64,000 nucleotides of DNA from a virus. Both the position numbers and the translations under genes were made by a program. Shown here in pieces: positions 15,290 to 21,926 of the stretch (positions are counted from its first letter, which is position 1; each line of letters opens with the position of its first letter). Under the pieces are notes generated by a model, which saw nothing but the letters and a program-made list of their open reading frames with translations, made no database searches and was not told the origin of the DNA. Location: positions 298,103 to 362,102 of the IMG/VR virus record IMGVR_UViG_3300045970_000794, one strand, 5' to 3'.

Positions 15290-15472
15290 TTAAAATGGTA
15301 ATATTTCTTTTGATTGTTCTTTTTCGTATTCCTTTTTGAATCGTTCAAATTCAGCATCAAATCCATTTCTAATAATGACAGCTGGATTGAAATTCTTAGT
15401 TTTCAACCAAGCAATTTTTCCCATTTGCTCAGCTGAAAACCTAATTGATTGAACTTGAGATTTTTGTTTCAT
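15290..15472 (-). CDS. possible ribbon-helix-helix protein (60 aa)
   Basis: SQVQSIRFSAEQMGKIAWLK, a later FNPAVIIRNGFD, and a charged tail. A short beta strand followed by two helices would fit a ribbon-helix-helix DNA-binding protein. The match is weak and the function is unproven. It lies just left of the cassette array. Confidence 0.5.
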   Translation of the reverse strand: MKQKSQVQSIRFSAEQMGKIAWLKTKNFNPAVIIRNGFDAEFERFKKEYEKEQSKEILPF

Positions 15473-15486
15473 ATTTGTAATACAAT

Positions 15487-15511
15487 TATAACAGCAATAA
15501 GTAAGTTAGTG
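15487..15511 (-). other. degenerate attC-like site 0
   Basis: On the plus strand TATAAC and GTTAGTG flank AGCAATAAGTA. The GTTA box lies 5 bp from the stop of the 87-aa gene. It is weaker than the other sites and marks the left end of the array. Confidence 0.35.
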
Positions 15512-15516
15512 AGCAT

Positions 15517-15780
15517 TTAAGCATCACTATATTTAATAAACATAGTATCCATGAATTTTTTAACATCATTTAATTCACCTTGATAACATCTTCCCATACC
15601 ACAAATCGTATAAATTGGAAATTCGTTATCTTTTACATTTTCAAATATATTCAAGTTATGCTCTATTACAATCTTATAATCCCTATATGTTTCAATTTCT
15701 TCAATTTTCCCTTTAACAAAACGCTCACTAACATCGTGTATAGCACATTGCTGTTCATTTTTCAAATTATCTTTTTCCAT
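15517..15780 (-). CDS. cassette protein (87 aa), unknown
   Basis: Soluble protein with YRDYKIVIEHNLNIFENV and a CGMGRC motif. It lies between sites 0 and 1, so it is probably the last cassette. Function unknown. Confidence 0.62.
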   Translation of the reverse strand: MEKDNLKNEQQCAIHDVSERFVKGKIEEIETYRDYKIVIEHNLNIFENVKDNEFPIYTICGMGRCYQGELNDVKKFMDTMFIKYSDA

Positions 15781-15815
15781 ATTATTAAATTTAGTATTTC
15801 AAATTAAGTTCTCGT

Positions 15816-15846
15816 TGGCAACGTGCTATACACGCAGCCGTTATGT
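15816..15846 (-). other. attC-like site 1 (short form)
   Basis: 31 bp: TGGCAAC, 17 bp holding a CGTG/CACG stem, then GTTATGT on the plus strand. It has the same length and layout as site 4. The long complementary arm seen at sites 2, 5 and 6 is missing. Confidence 0.55.
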
Positions 15847-15851
15847 TTAAT

Positions 15852-16016
15852 TTAATTTTTTAACCGCAATTTATCTCCCACCCATTCAAGTTCTATCATT
15901 TCATCATGTTTTCCCTTGTTAATAATATCCAGTGCTGTATCAACATCAGATAAATTGCTAACTACTTTCACCATTTCATCAAGAGTCATACATTTTAACA
16001 TTTCAAGTTTTTCCAT
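15852..16016 (-). CDS. cassette protein (54 aa), unknown
   Basis: A 54-codon frame (MEKLEMLKCMTLDEMVKVVS... ending WVGDKLRLKN), all-helical. It is the only frame between sites 1 and 2. Function unknown. Confidence 0.6.
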   Translation of the reverse strand: MEKLEMLKCMTLDEMVKVVSNLSDVDTALDIINKGKHDEMIELEWVGDKLRLKN

Positions 16017-16044
16017 AAGTTTATCTATTAAAAATTAAACTAAA

Positions 16045-16163
16045 ACATAACAACAAATATAAGTTATTATTTTCAGTGTTCCAAATTAAATTATCTGTTT
16101 ATTTATACGTTTGTTTTTTAATTAAGTTTCAGTTATAACAACTTATATTTGCAACCGTTAGCA
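16045..16163 (-). other. attC-like site 2 (long form)
   Basis: Plus strand: ACATAAC (16045-16051), then CAAATATAAGTT (16054-16065) which pairs perfectly with AACTTATATTTG (16140-16151), then GTTAGCA (16157-16163). The 119-bp length and a stem with a large variable loop are like Vibrio-type attC repeats. No ORF lies inside. Confidence 0.72.
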
Positions 16164-16193
16164 GCTATTAAAACAGTACGCTCGTTCCTCGCC

Positions 16194-16214
16194 TGCTAAC
16201 ATCGAATAAGAAAA
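16194..16214 (-). other. attC-like site 3, first arm
   Basis: TGCTAAC followed by CGAATAAGAAAA, which pairs with TTTTCTTATTCG at 16437-16448. The box is the exact reverse complement of the GTTAGCA of site 2, 30 bp away. The two arms of this site enclose a gene. Confidence 0.6.
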
Positions 16215-16224
16215 ATAAAAATTA

Positions 16225-16419
16225 CTACTGTTGTGGTTCATCGAGTGGTGGTGGTTTTAAATACCATTTTCCGTTATCATCAACAAAAAAACTTTCAGGC
16301 TTCATCTGTTCATATCCCCAAGAACAAAAACCTTTGCAGTTTTTATTTTCGCATACATTATTAAATTCTCCCCATTCCTGTCCACACAATACACATATAA
16401 GTTTTTTTTCGTGTTCCAT
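16225..16419 (-). CDS. cassette protein with Cys cluster (64 aa)
   Basis: CVLCGQEWGEF followed by CENKNCKGFC: a four-to-five-Cys zinc-ribbon-like unit, then a Pro-rich tail (YLKPPPLDEPQQ). It lies between the two arms of site 3, unlike neighbouring cassettes. Function unknown. Confidence 0.62.
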   Translation of the reverse strand: MEHEKKLICVLCGQEWGEFNNVCENKNCKGFCSWGYEQMKPESFFVDDNGKWYLKPPPLDEPQQ

Positions 16420-16436
16420 ATACCGTAATTTTTACA

Positions 16437-16460
16437 TTTTCTTATTCGCAGCCGTTAGGC
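16437..16460 (-). other. attC-like site 3, second arm
   Basis: TTTTCTTATTCG, then CAGCC and GTTAGGC. On the minus strand the box reads GCCTAAC, a perfect RYYYAAC, and supplies the TAA stop of the 71-aa gene. Confidence 0.65.
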
Positions 16461-16670
16461 GTAATTAAAAGTAATCCTAACTTTAGCCTTAAATTCTCTA
16501 TATCCGTTTTCGTTTTCAATAGTCATTTCTTGTAATATGTCCTGAATGAATATCAGTGCATCATCTGTTATTTCAGTTCCTTTAGGGTAAGTCTTTGAAT
16601 AACTACGCCTAACACCACCTATATTTAATTGCTGGCTATCTGCGTTATTAAAGGTCTGTTCGTTGTTCAT
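16455..16670 (-). CDS. cassette protein (71 aa), unknown
   Basis: MNNEQTFNNADSQQLNIGGV... ending FKAKVRITFNYA. Its TAA stop is part of the attC box, typical for cassette genes. Predicted beta-rich C-terminus. Function unknown. Confidence 0.62.
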   Translation of the reverse strand: MNNEQTFNNADSQQLNIGGVRRSYSKTYPKGTEITDDALIFIQDILQEMTIENENGYREFKAKVRITFNYA

Positions 16671-16706
16671 AATTTCGTGTAATTTGATAGTTTAGTATTT
16701 CAAAAT

Positions 16707-16737
16707 CAGCAACTAAACATAGCTGTAACCGTTAGCA
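16707..16737 (-). other. attC-like site 4 (short form)
   Basis: 31 bp: CAGCAAC, 17 bp, GTTAGCA. A CAGC/GCTG pairing is possible. Closely related to site 9. Confidence 0.55.
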
Positions 16738-16741
16738 ACAA

Positions 16742-16951
16742 TTAGTGCTGCCCATACCTCAAATGAATGTTATCATAATCTGTATCGTGATAAGCACCGT
16801 TCTCTTGTTTATGTTTCTTTATACATTGATATAAGTATATTTCGGTTAATCCTACCAAAGAACAATCACCTTTATCCCAACTATTATACAGTTGTTTAAT
16901 CTCATCATCGTTCAAATCTAATAAACTTTCTATTGTGTTCTTTTCATCCAT
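16742..16951 (-). CDS. cassette protein (69 aa), unknown
   Basis: Start at 16951 (MDEKNTIESLLDLNDDEIKQ). The frame stays open upstream only because it reads through the attC-like site 5. Acidic, helical protein ending HLRYGQH. Function unknown. Confidence 0.65.
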   Translation of the reverse strand: MDEKNTIESLLDLNDDEIKQLYNSWDKGDCSLVGLTEIYLYQCIKKHKQENGAYHDTDYDNIHLRYGQH

Positions 16952-16963
16952 AAATCTAACTGT

Positions 16964-17055
16964 TGCTAACAAGCAATATATGTAATTGCCTATTAAGGTT
17001 TGTAAAATTTTTAAATTTTGTGCAAGGCAACTACATATATTGCCAACCGTTAGGT
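16964..17055 (-). other. attC-like site 5 (best preserved)
   Basis: 92 bp. Plus strand TGCTAAC (16964-16970) and GTTAGGT (17049-17055) bracket two arms that match over 17 of 18 bp (GCAATATATGTAATTGCC against GGCAACTACATATATTGC). On the minus strand the R'' box is ACCTAAC, 4 bp after the stop of the 97-aa gene. This site alone meets the attC layout: boxes, imperfect palindrome and an AT-rich loop. Confidence 0.78.
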
Positions 17056-17059
17056 TCAA

Positions 17060-17353
17060 TTAAATTATTGTTTTGATTTTATTTAGATAATCAATATATC
17101 GAGAAGATGAACCGCTACCATACAATTTTTCAGCTTTCTCAGACATACCATATAAAGATATTAAAAAATAATCACCATATTCAGATGCTTTGTTCCTAAA
17201 TCCCCACATTTCATGTTGTCTTATCTGAAATTCATCTTCAGTGAGGTTATCCATATCAATAAATAATTTATCGTATGCTTCCCAAAATTGTGTCATCACA
17301 ATTCTAACTTCTTCTTTTAATTCTTGTGAAGTTGTTTGTTCTCTTATATTCAT
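17060..17353 (-). CDS. cassette protein (97 aa), unknown
   Basis: Helical protein (SQELKEEVRIVMTQFWEAYD ... RYIDYLNKIKTI) of unknown function, lying alone between sites 5 and 6. Confidence 0.66.
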   Translation of the reverse strand: MNIREQTTSQELKEEVRIVMTQFWEAYDKLFIDMDNLTEDEFQIRQHEMWGFRNKASEYGDYFLISLYGMSEKAEKLYGSGSSSRYIDYLNKIKTII

Positions 17354-17386
17354 ATTTTTTAATTTGTAAAATAATTATTTAACTAA

Positions 17387-17440
17387 ACCTAACAAATGAT
17401 AAACAACATTAAAACGATTGTTTATCATCGGACGTTATGG
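17387..17440 (-). other. attC-like site 6
   Basis: 54 bp. ACCTAAC (17387-17393), ATGATAAACAA paired perfectly with TTGTTTATCAT around an 11-nt loop, then GTTATGG (17434-17440). Both boxes and the stem are clear. It is followed after 15 bp by site 7. Confidence 0.75.
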
Positions 17441-17455
17441 CTCATTAAAACGAAG

Positions 17456-17476
17456 CCATAACAGCAAATATAACCA
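17456..17476 (-). other. attC-like site 7, first arm
   Basis: CCATAAC, then GCAAATATAACCA, the perfect complement of 17930-17942. As in site 3, a gene lies between the arms. Confidence 0.6.
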
Positions 17477-17537
17477 ATGCTGTCAGTGCTTCGATTTAAG
17501 TTTTGCGATTAAAAGTTTTTAAAAATTGCCATCGCAC

Positions 17538-17813
17538 TTAAAAAGTTTCAAGTATTTTTCCTGTTGGTTCAACAAAATCAATTACACTTGTTTCACCATT
17601 TTCTTTTTCTACACCTATTTGCCCAGTTAACCTAGAATTAATAGTTTCAAATTTATGCAATTCGCATCTAAAAGAAAATGTATCTTTTAACTTGGTTTGC
17701 AACTCAACATTCCAACCGTCATTGGATTGGTCAAACAAATGGTTCAATGCAAATTCTTTAACAATCAATTTAACCATTTTCATTCTTAATGATTTTTTAC
17801 TTTTTACTTTCAT
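17538..17813 (-). CDS. cassette protein (91 aa), unknown
   Basis: Basic N-terminus (MKVKSKKSLRMKMVKLIVKE), then a beta-rich part (FSFRCELHKFETINSRLTGQ). Located between the two arms of site 7. Function unknown. The flanking 17814-17920 holds no further frame. Confidence 0.6.
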   Translation of the reverse strand: MKVKSKKSLRMKMVKLIVKEFALNHLFDQSNDGWNVELQTKLKDTFSFRCELHKFETINSRLTGQIGVEKENGETSVIDFVEPTGKILETF

Positions 17814-17920
17814 ACTTTTAATTTTAAATTTATATAAATATAATGTTTTTATTTAAGATAATCAATATTTTCTCACGCTATTTTTAAAAACTTTTTTGCG
17901 GTGTTTCAATTAAGCATTAG

Positions 17921-17953
17921 TGTTAGCACTGGTTATATTTGCAGCCGTTATGG
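17921..17953 (-). other. attC-like site 7, second arm
   Basis: TGGTTATATTTGC (17930-17942), CAGCC, GTTATGG (17947-17953). The next ORF's stop codon starts at the adjacent base. Confidence 0.62.
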
Positions 17954-18196
17954 TTAATTACCAATTCCAGCTTTGCATTTTGGACATTTAATATAACTAT
18001 CATGATTGTATCCGCAAAATGAACACTTACGTAATGGTAACTCAACCATAACATTAGATAAATCCAATTTTTTGATGTCATTAATTAAGCACAAAACTTC
18101 GTCTGCCCTTATATTATACGTTAGTGCATGGATATAATTATTTGCTTCGCTATTTATTTTTTCGTTATCTTTATAGTCACGAAGTTTTTTTTCCAA
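17954..18196 (-). CDS. cassette protein with zinc ribbon (80 aa)
   Basis: Helical N-terminal part and a C-terminal zinc ribbon (CSFCGYNHDSYIKCPKCKAG). Function unknown; stop directly abuts the site 7 box. Confidence 0.66.
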   Translation of the reverse strand: MEKKLRDYKDNEKINSEANNYIHALTYNIRADEVLCLINDIKKLDLSNVMVELPLRKCSFCGYNHDSYIKCPKCKAGIGN

Positions 18197-18244
18197 TTCA
18201 TTAATTATTTAGTCTTTTTTCATATAATTCATTTTAAACTGTAT

Positions 18245-18264
18245 TTATCTGAGTACCGTTAGTG
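18245..18264 (-). other. degenerate attC-like site 8
   Basis: TACC then GTTAGTG (18258-18264). The minus-strand box CACTAAC holds the TAA stop of the 94-aa gene. No complementary arm is visible. Confidence 0.4.
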
Positions 18265-18543
18265 GCAATTTTCTATGAACAGTCTAAACTTCTTACCATC
18301 TTTGGAAATAAATTCGATTGAGTTAGTATTTTGTTGTAAATTATCGTCTAACTCTTTTTGCTGTTGCATTTCTATTATAATTTTTCCGTAATCATGAATT
18401 GTCGCACATTCTTGTGGCTCATCGTTATCGAATTTAAACATAAGCCTTCCAGTTTGGTTAGCAAGTTTAAAACTGCCACTAACATCAGCTATATTCAATG
18501 CCGAGTTCTGTGGCGTAATTGAGTTTTGTTCTTCGTTTTTCAT
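18259..18543 (-). CDS. cassette protein (94 aa), unknown
   Basis: A GSFKLANQTGRLMFKFDNDE segment, then a helix (KIIIEMQQQKELDDNLQQ) and a final strand (EFISKDGKKFRLFIE). Stop embedded in the site 8 box. Function unknown. Confidence 0.62.
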   Translation of the reverse strand: MKNEEQNSITPQNSALNIADVSGSFKLANQTGRLMFKFDNDEPQECATIHDYGKIIIEMQQQKELDDNLQQNTNSIEFISKDGKKFRLFIENCH

Positions 18544-18576
18544 TTTATCTGTTTATTAAATTTTGAAATACAAAAT

Positions 18577-18606
18577 TGGCACTAAATATAGCTGTAAACA
18601 TTATAC
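18577..18606 (-). other. attC-like site 9 (diverged short form)
   Basis: Shares most of its 30 bp with site 4 (ACTAAA-ATAGCTGTAA), with ATTATAC in place of GTTANNN. The methyltransferase stop lies inside it. The box has lost its G, so it may be inactive. Confidence 0.45.
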
Positions 18607-19575
18607 CCCATTTAAGAGCGACCCGAAAATGTGAGCGATTATATCAACAGTCCATCCGTTTCCGAGCATTTTTTTTGATTGGCTTTCTGAAACAATATCA
18701 GTAAAGTAATTTTCGGGAACTGTTTGTAATCTGCAATACTCTTTCAAAGTGTAATATCTAAATGGTAGCTTGTTTTTAAAAGCGTCCTTATGCCTACCTA
18801 TTGGCATTGTAGTTAAAACATTGTCTTTTTCAACAGTAGTTAGGCAGTTGCTTTTATTAGTGTTAGTTGCTCTTACTTCCAAGCATTGCGTAATCGGTAC
18901 ATCTTTGTTGTAGTCATCTCTTACACCTCGCTCATTCAATCTTCTACCTAAAATAGTAGCTTTATTCAACCTTCGCCCTCTTATTGCACTTGGGTTAATA
19001 AAATCGTCAGTTTCAAGTATATCAATAAGGTTTATTGCTTTGTCGGTTGGCTGTGTAATTTCAAAGTTTGCCCAATACAAACGAACCCTATTTTGTGCAG
19101 TAACTAAGCTACTGTTAATCGCAACAGGTTCAACCCCTAAATACTCGCTAATTACTTGCTCATATTCTTTTTTCATTACTACATTTTCAAGTAACCAGTA
19201 TTTAGGTTTCAATTCTTTAACCAATCTAACAAACTCAAAAAATAGTTTGCTTCGAGGGTCATCAAAGTTTAACTGTTTGCCACTAAAACTAAATCCTTGG
19301 CATGGGCTACCTCCAATCAATAAATCAACTTTAGGTAAGTCTTTTGCAAATACTTTAGTTACATCGCCTAATTGTATTGTTTTCGGGTAGTTGGTTTGTG
19401 TTACTTTAATAGCGTGTTTATCAATCTCACTCGCAAAGTAGTTATCATATTCAATCCCAACTCTATTAAGTGCTATTTGTCCACAACTCATTCCATCAAA
19501 AAGAGAAAGAACAGAAGAAAAACGGGGCATAACACCGTGTATAGGTAATGTGGGGTTTTGTGGTAATTCAATCAT
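18601..19575 (-). CDS. DNA cytosine-5 methyltransferase
   Basis: At 324 aa it has the C5-methyltransferase motifs in order: motif I SLFDGMSCGQIALNRVG (SAM binding, ~24-40), motif IV GGSPCQGFSFSGK with the catalytic Pro-Cys, motif VI ENVV, motif VIII QNRVRLYW and motif X MLGNGWTVDIIAHI at the end. The overall form is DNMT3-like, as in many phage solitary enzymes. The target sequence cannot be read. No restriction endonuclease is nearby, so a solitary methylase that protects phage DNA from host restriction is likely. It is the largest cassette, between sites 9 and 10. Confidence 0.93.
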   Translation of the reverse strand: MIELPQNPTLPIHGVMPRFSSVLSLFDGMSCGQIALNRVGIEYDNYFASEIDKHAIKVTQTNYPKTIQLGDVTKVFAKDLPKVDLLIGGSPCQGFSFSGKQLNFDDPRSKLFFEFVRLVKELKPKYWLLENVVMKKEYEQVISEYLGVEPVAINSSLVTAQNRVRLYWANFEITQPTDKAINLIDILETDDFINPSAIRGRRLNKATILGRRLNERGVRDDYNKDVPITQCLEVRATNTNKSNCLTTVEKDNVLTTMPIGRHKDAFKNKLPFRYYTLKEYCRLQTVPENYFTDIVSESQSKKMLGNGWTVDIIAHIFGSLLNGV

Positions 19576-19609
19576 TTGTTCTCGTATTTAAGTTATTACT
19601 ATTTTGACA

Positions 19610-19656
19610 GGGTAGTGCTTCGTATTCCCACACTACCCATACACGAAACGTTATAA
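19610..19656 (-). other. attC-like site 10, right end of array
   Basis: GGGTAGTG/CACTACCC stem (19610-19617 and 19631-19638), then GTTATAA (19650-19656). Beyond it the genes return to the overlapping operon pattern. Confidence 0.45.
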
Positions 19657-19664
19657 GTAATTTA

Positions 19665-19931
19665 CTAAATGTTTGGATGATTAGTAAAACATTTATTGCA
19701 TTGTTGATTATTTCTACTTATTTGAATTAATTCACCACCACAATCACATTTATTAAACATACTTATAACAGTAGGTATATTCAAATTTTTAACTCGTTCT
19801 TGTTCGTATTTAATACCTTCATCAAATGCTTCCAAAAACCAACCAAACCATTCGTCTTTAGCCATTTCACCACGCATATCTTTTGTTGGTAAATCGTCAA
19901 TTATCTTATTAATTATTTTATTTTTATCCAT
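19665..19931 (-). CDS. zinc-ribbon protein (88 aa)
   Basis: Start at 19931 (MDKNKIINK) is supported by a rare, good Shine-Dalgarno (GGAGG) just upstream. An earlier ATG at 19946 would include it as coding. C-terminal ribbon CDCGG ... CNKC. Function unknown. Confidence 0.66.
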   Translation of the reverse strand: MDKNKIINKIIDDLPTKDMRGEMAKDEWFGWFLEAFDEGIKYEQERVKNLNIPTVISMFNKCDCGGELIQISRNNQQCNKCFTNHPNI

Positions 19932-19932
19932 T

Positions 19933-20082
19933 TTAATTTCCTCCATTGTTAAGTAATGATTTTATGCCCTCATCTTTTAAAAGTAAGAGCATAATATCTA
20001 ATTCATTTTCTGTTATTGTTTCTTCGTCAAGTTCTGCTAATGACAAATACAATCTACGTTTTAAATCTAAAATTTCATCCAT
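19933..20082 (-). CDS. hypothetical protein (49 aa)
   Basis: Short helical protein (MDEILDLKRRLYLSLAELDE ...). It ends 1 nt before the next ATG. Acidic; function unknown. Confidence 0.58.
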   Translation of the reverse strand: MDEILDLKRRLYLSLAELDEETITENELDIMLLLLKDEGIKSLLNNGGN

Positions 20083-20083
20083 G

Positions 20084-20434
20084 TTAAATATCACCTTTAA
20101 GCCACAATTTATAATCATCTTCTGTCATTCCCAAATATGCTGATAAACTTAAAGTACTATCAGAATTATGCCATTCATCAATCTTATCATCAATGGTATC
20201 ACCAATGGTTTTAACATATTTAATTTTTAGATTCATTTCAATGGTGTGTTCTACCTGAGTAATCGCCCAGTCAATTTTATCAACATCCATTTGGTCAACA
20301 GCATCATTAATTGGTAAATCCAAATAATAATTAGAATACATTCTTTTAAACATTAAATGCTGCTCTTCAGTGCATTTAGCTAGAAGGTCTTTTAGAATAG
20401 TCTTAGCAGCTTTTATTAAAGTTTCGTTTTTCAT
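20084..20434 (-). CDS. hypothetical protein (116 aa)
   Basis: All-helical (IKAAKTILKDLLAKCTEEQH ... DYKLWLKGDI); a DQMDVDKIDWAITQVEHTIE segment is reminiscent of small phage proteins. One nt from its downstream neighbour. Function unknown. Confidence 0.67.
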   Translation of the reverse strand: MKNETLIKAAKTILKDLLAKCTEEQHLMFKRMYSNYYLDLPINDAVDQMDVDKIDWAITQVEHTIEMNLKIKYVKTIGDTIDDKIDEWHNSDSTLSLSAYLGMTEDDYKLWLKGDI

Positions 20435-20435
20435 A

Positions 20436-20627
20436 TTATTTAAATAAAAGATTAAATAAATAATAGACTGGAGTTAGGAATGCGGGTGTTACATACAACC
20501 ACAATAAAACAGATACCCACCCTTCTTTATTGAATTTATACCTATCAAAAATATTAATATTTTTATTTTCGTCTTCTAGTGCCCACATAATTACGAAGCA
20601 ACTAACTACTAATGTATATCCCCACAT
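20436..20627 (-). CDS. small membrane protein (63 aa)
   Basis: Hydrophobic ends (YTLVVSCFVIMWAL and WVSVLLWLYVTPAFLTPVYY) around a charged loop, so two membrane segments are likely. Confidence 0.6.
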   Translation of the reverse strand: MWGYTLVVSCFVIMWALEDENKNINIFDRYKFNKEGWVSVLLWLYVTPAFLTPVYYLFNLLFK

Positions 20628-20646
20628 ATTATTTTATATTAAATTA

Positions 20647-20733
20647 TTAAATATCATTTTCATCATCAATCACCCACCACATGAAACCACAGGCCAATCC
20701 AATTACCACTACTTGTATAAAAATTTCCATCAT
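20647..20733 (-). CDS. small membrane peptide (28 aa)
   Basis: MMEIFIQVVVIGLACGFMWW then an acidic tail. One membrane segment, with the same plan as the 25-aa peptide at 20880. Confidence 0.45.
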   Translation of the reverse strand: MMEIFIQVVVIGLACGFMWWVIDDENDI

Positions 20734-20737
20734 TATT

Positions 20738-20878
20738 TTATATTAACCAAAGTTTGTTAAAGTAATATATCTGATTATCAGTCAGATTCTTAACCCATTC
20801 ATCAAAATAGATATGATACTTAATCGAATTGTTTTCATACCATTCATATCTCAAATATTGATATAGCCTATCATTCAT
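20738..20878 (-). CDS. hypothetical protein (46 aa)
   Basis: Tyr-rich 46-codon frame (MNDRLYQYLRYEWYENNSIK ... YYFNKLWLI). It fills the space between the two membrane peptides with gaps of 1-4 nt. Confidence 0.5.
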   Translation of the reverse strand: MNDRLYQYLRYEWYENNSIKYHIYFDEWVKNLTDNQIYYFNKLWLI

Positions 20879-20879
20879 A

Positions 20880-20957
20880 CTAATACAAATCAAAATCATC
20901 ACCAACAATTATCCACCATAGGACAATCAATACACCCATAAACATCATTAATTCCAT
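20880..20957 (-). CDS. small membrane peptide (25 aa)
   Basis: MELMMFMGVLIVLWWIIVGD then DDFDLY. One membrane segment and an acidic tail, similar in plan to the 28-aa peptide at 20647. Confidence 0.45.
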   Translation of the reverse strand: MELMMFMGVLIVLWWIIVGDDFDLY

Positions 20958-20960
20958 GAG

Positions 20961-21239
20961 TTAAACTGTATTAATATTAAATTTAATAAGAATTACCATC
21001 TTCAACCAATCGTAAAACATTTCATCAGTGAACGATGCAGTCTTATCATCATTAGTTCTATAAACCGATTGACCATTTACTCTATAGAATAGGTCATAAT
21101 AGATTTTTAGAGTAACACCATCTTTACTGAAAACAACGTTGTTGAACTCACCGTCAGTTGGTGAATACGCTATACCGTATTTCTCTAAGGTAGTAACCAA
21201 TTTATTTATTGTATGCTCAAGTTTAGTAATTGGTGCCAT
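20961..21239 (-). CDS. hypothetical protein (92 aa)
   Basis: Mixed fold: helix (ITKLEHTINKLVTTLEKYGI), strands (VVFSKDGVTLKIYYDLFYRV), C-terminal helix. Function unknown. Confidence 0.66.
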   Translation of the reverse strand: MAPITKLEHTINKLVTTLEKYGIAYSPTDGEFNNVVFSKDGVTLKIYYDLFYRVNGQSVYRTNDDKTASFTDEMFYDWLKMVILIKFNINTV

Positions 21240-21241
21240 TT

Positions 21242-21382
21242 TTATATATAATAAAGGTGAATATATTGTTTTTTATATGTTACCATTCCACTGCTATAGT
21301 GATGAAAATGAAATTCTCTAGTTATATCATCCTTATAAAGTTGATATGCGTAATCGACATCCATTAATTCTTTAGTTCCCAT
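21242..21382 (-). CDS. hypothetical protein (46 aa)
   Basis: 46-codon frame (MGTKELMDVDYAYQLYKDDI... YIHLYYI), 2 nt upstream of the 92-aa gene and directly downstream of the promoter at 21405. Confidence 0.52.
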   Translation of the reverse strand: MGTKELMDVDYAYQLYKDDITREFHFHHYSSGMVTYKKQYIHLYYI

Positions 21383-21404
21383 AATAAGATTAAATTAATT
21401 TCTA

Positions 21405-21437
21405 CAAAGATAATACAAATAAGTTAATAAAACAAAT
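21405..21437 (-). promoter_or_regulatory. Bacteroidota-type promoter
   Basis: -7 TATCTTTG (21405-21412), -33 TTTG (21433-21436), heading the operon of small genes down to 19665. Confidence 0.65.
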
Positions 21438-21651
21438 TTTCTATCAAATATTTTTCATCTAAAATTTTGCGTGGGATTCCATGGCAGTCTAACCAATAAT
21501 GTATGATAATGTCAGTGAAGGGACTAATATTCCCAAACTCACCTTGCATTCTTCCATTTTTATCTGGAACCCTACCCATAAGTTGGTCATCTGTTAGTAA
21601 ATTCTTACGTTCTTCCCACGTCAATTCTCTATAATAATCCTCTTCATTCAC
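21424..21651 (-). CDS. hypothetical protein (75 aa)
   Basis: Begins NEEDYYRELTWEERKNLLTD; acidic and Trp-containing. Its 3' end overlaps the -33 box of the promoter at 21405. Function unknown. Confidence 0.62.
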   Translation of the reverse strand: MNEEDYYRELTWEERKNLLTDDQLMGRVPDKNGRMQGEFGNISPFTDIIIHYWLDCHGIPRKILDEKYLIENLFY

Positions 21652-21656
21652 TGAAC

Positions 21657-21926
21657 TTATGACTTAACCTCAAATAAATCTTCGATATCATCATCATAAA
21701 TCCAATTAAGGGCTTCTTCAGCTCCACGATAGATAAGGTTATCTTCATCCATTTCTTCCCAATCACCTTCATTAATGTCCTCAAGGTTAGTTGAACCATC
21801 AAGAATTGATATCTTAGCATCAATGATTAAATGGTTAGGGTTACGAAATGTACTATACTCTGGTAGCCAAGTTTTCATGGCGGTTAAGCCATCAATTTGT
21901 CTTTGAATTGCTGCTTCTGTTCTCAT
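21657..21926 (-). CDS. hypothetical protein (89 aa)
   Basis: Contains TAMKTWLPEYSTFRNPNHLI and an acidic C-terminus rich in Glu and Asp. Overlaps the membrane gene upstream by 35 nt. Function unknown. Confidence 0.64.
   Translation of the reverse strand: MRTEAAIQRQIDGLTAMKTWLPEYSTFRNPNHLIIDAKISILDGSTNLEDINEGDWEEMDEDNLIYRGAEEALNWIYDDDIEDLFEVKS

Larger units (their letters stand above)
15487..19656 (-). mobile_element. integron-like gene-cassette array (attC-like sites, no integrase seen)
   Basis: Ten single-ORF units, all on the minus strand, are separated by related palindromic elements. Immediately at or after most ORF stops comes a box such as GCCTAAC, ACCTAAC or TGCTAAC (the RYYYAAC-like attC R'' box), then a conserved half-site (minus strand CGGTTGCAnnTATA-like). 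At five sites a complementary arm ends in a GTTA box. ORF spacing of 200-350 bp, the uniform orientation and the stops lying inside the box are the layout of integron cassettes. No tyrosine recombinase of the IntI type lies in the window, so this resembles a CALIN (attC cluster lacking an integrase). The boundaries are inferred from the last recognisable boxes. Confidence 0.72.

Noticed and set aside
16952-17059. N-terminal extension of the 69-aa cassette gene
   Set aside because: The 36 extra codons are the translation of the attC-like palindrome at 16964-17055; the ATG at 16951 is the sensible start.
15487-19656. Cassette palindromes as simple terminators
   Set aside because: They lack T-runs, share conserved boxes (TAAC/GTTA) and a conserved half-site, and gene stops lie inside the boxes, which terminators do not explain.
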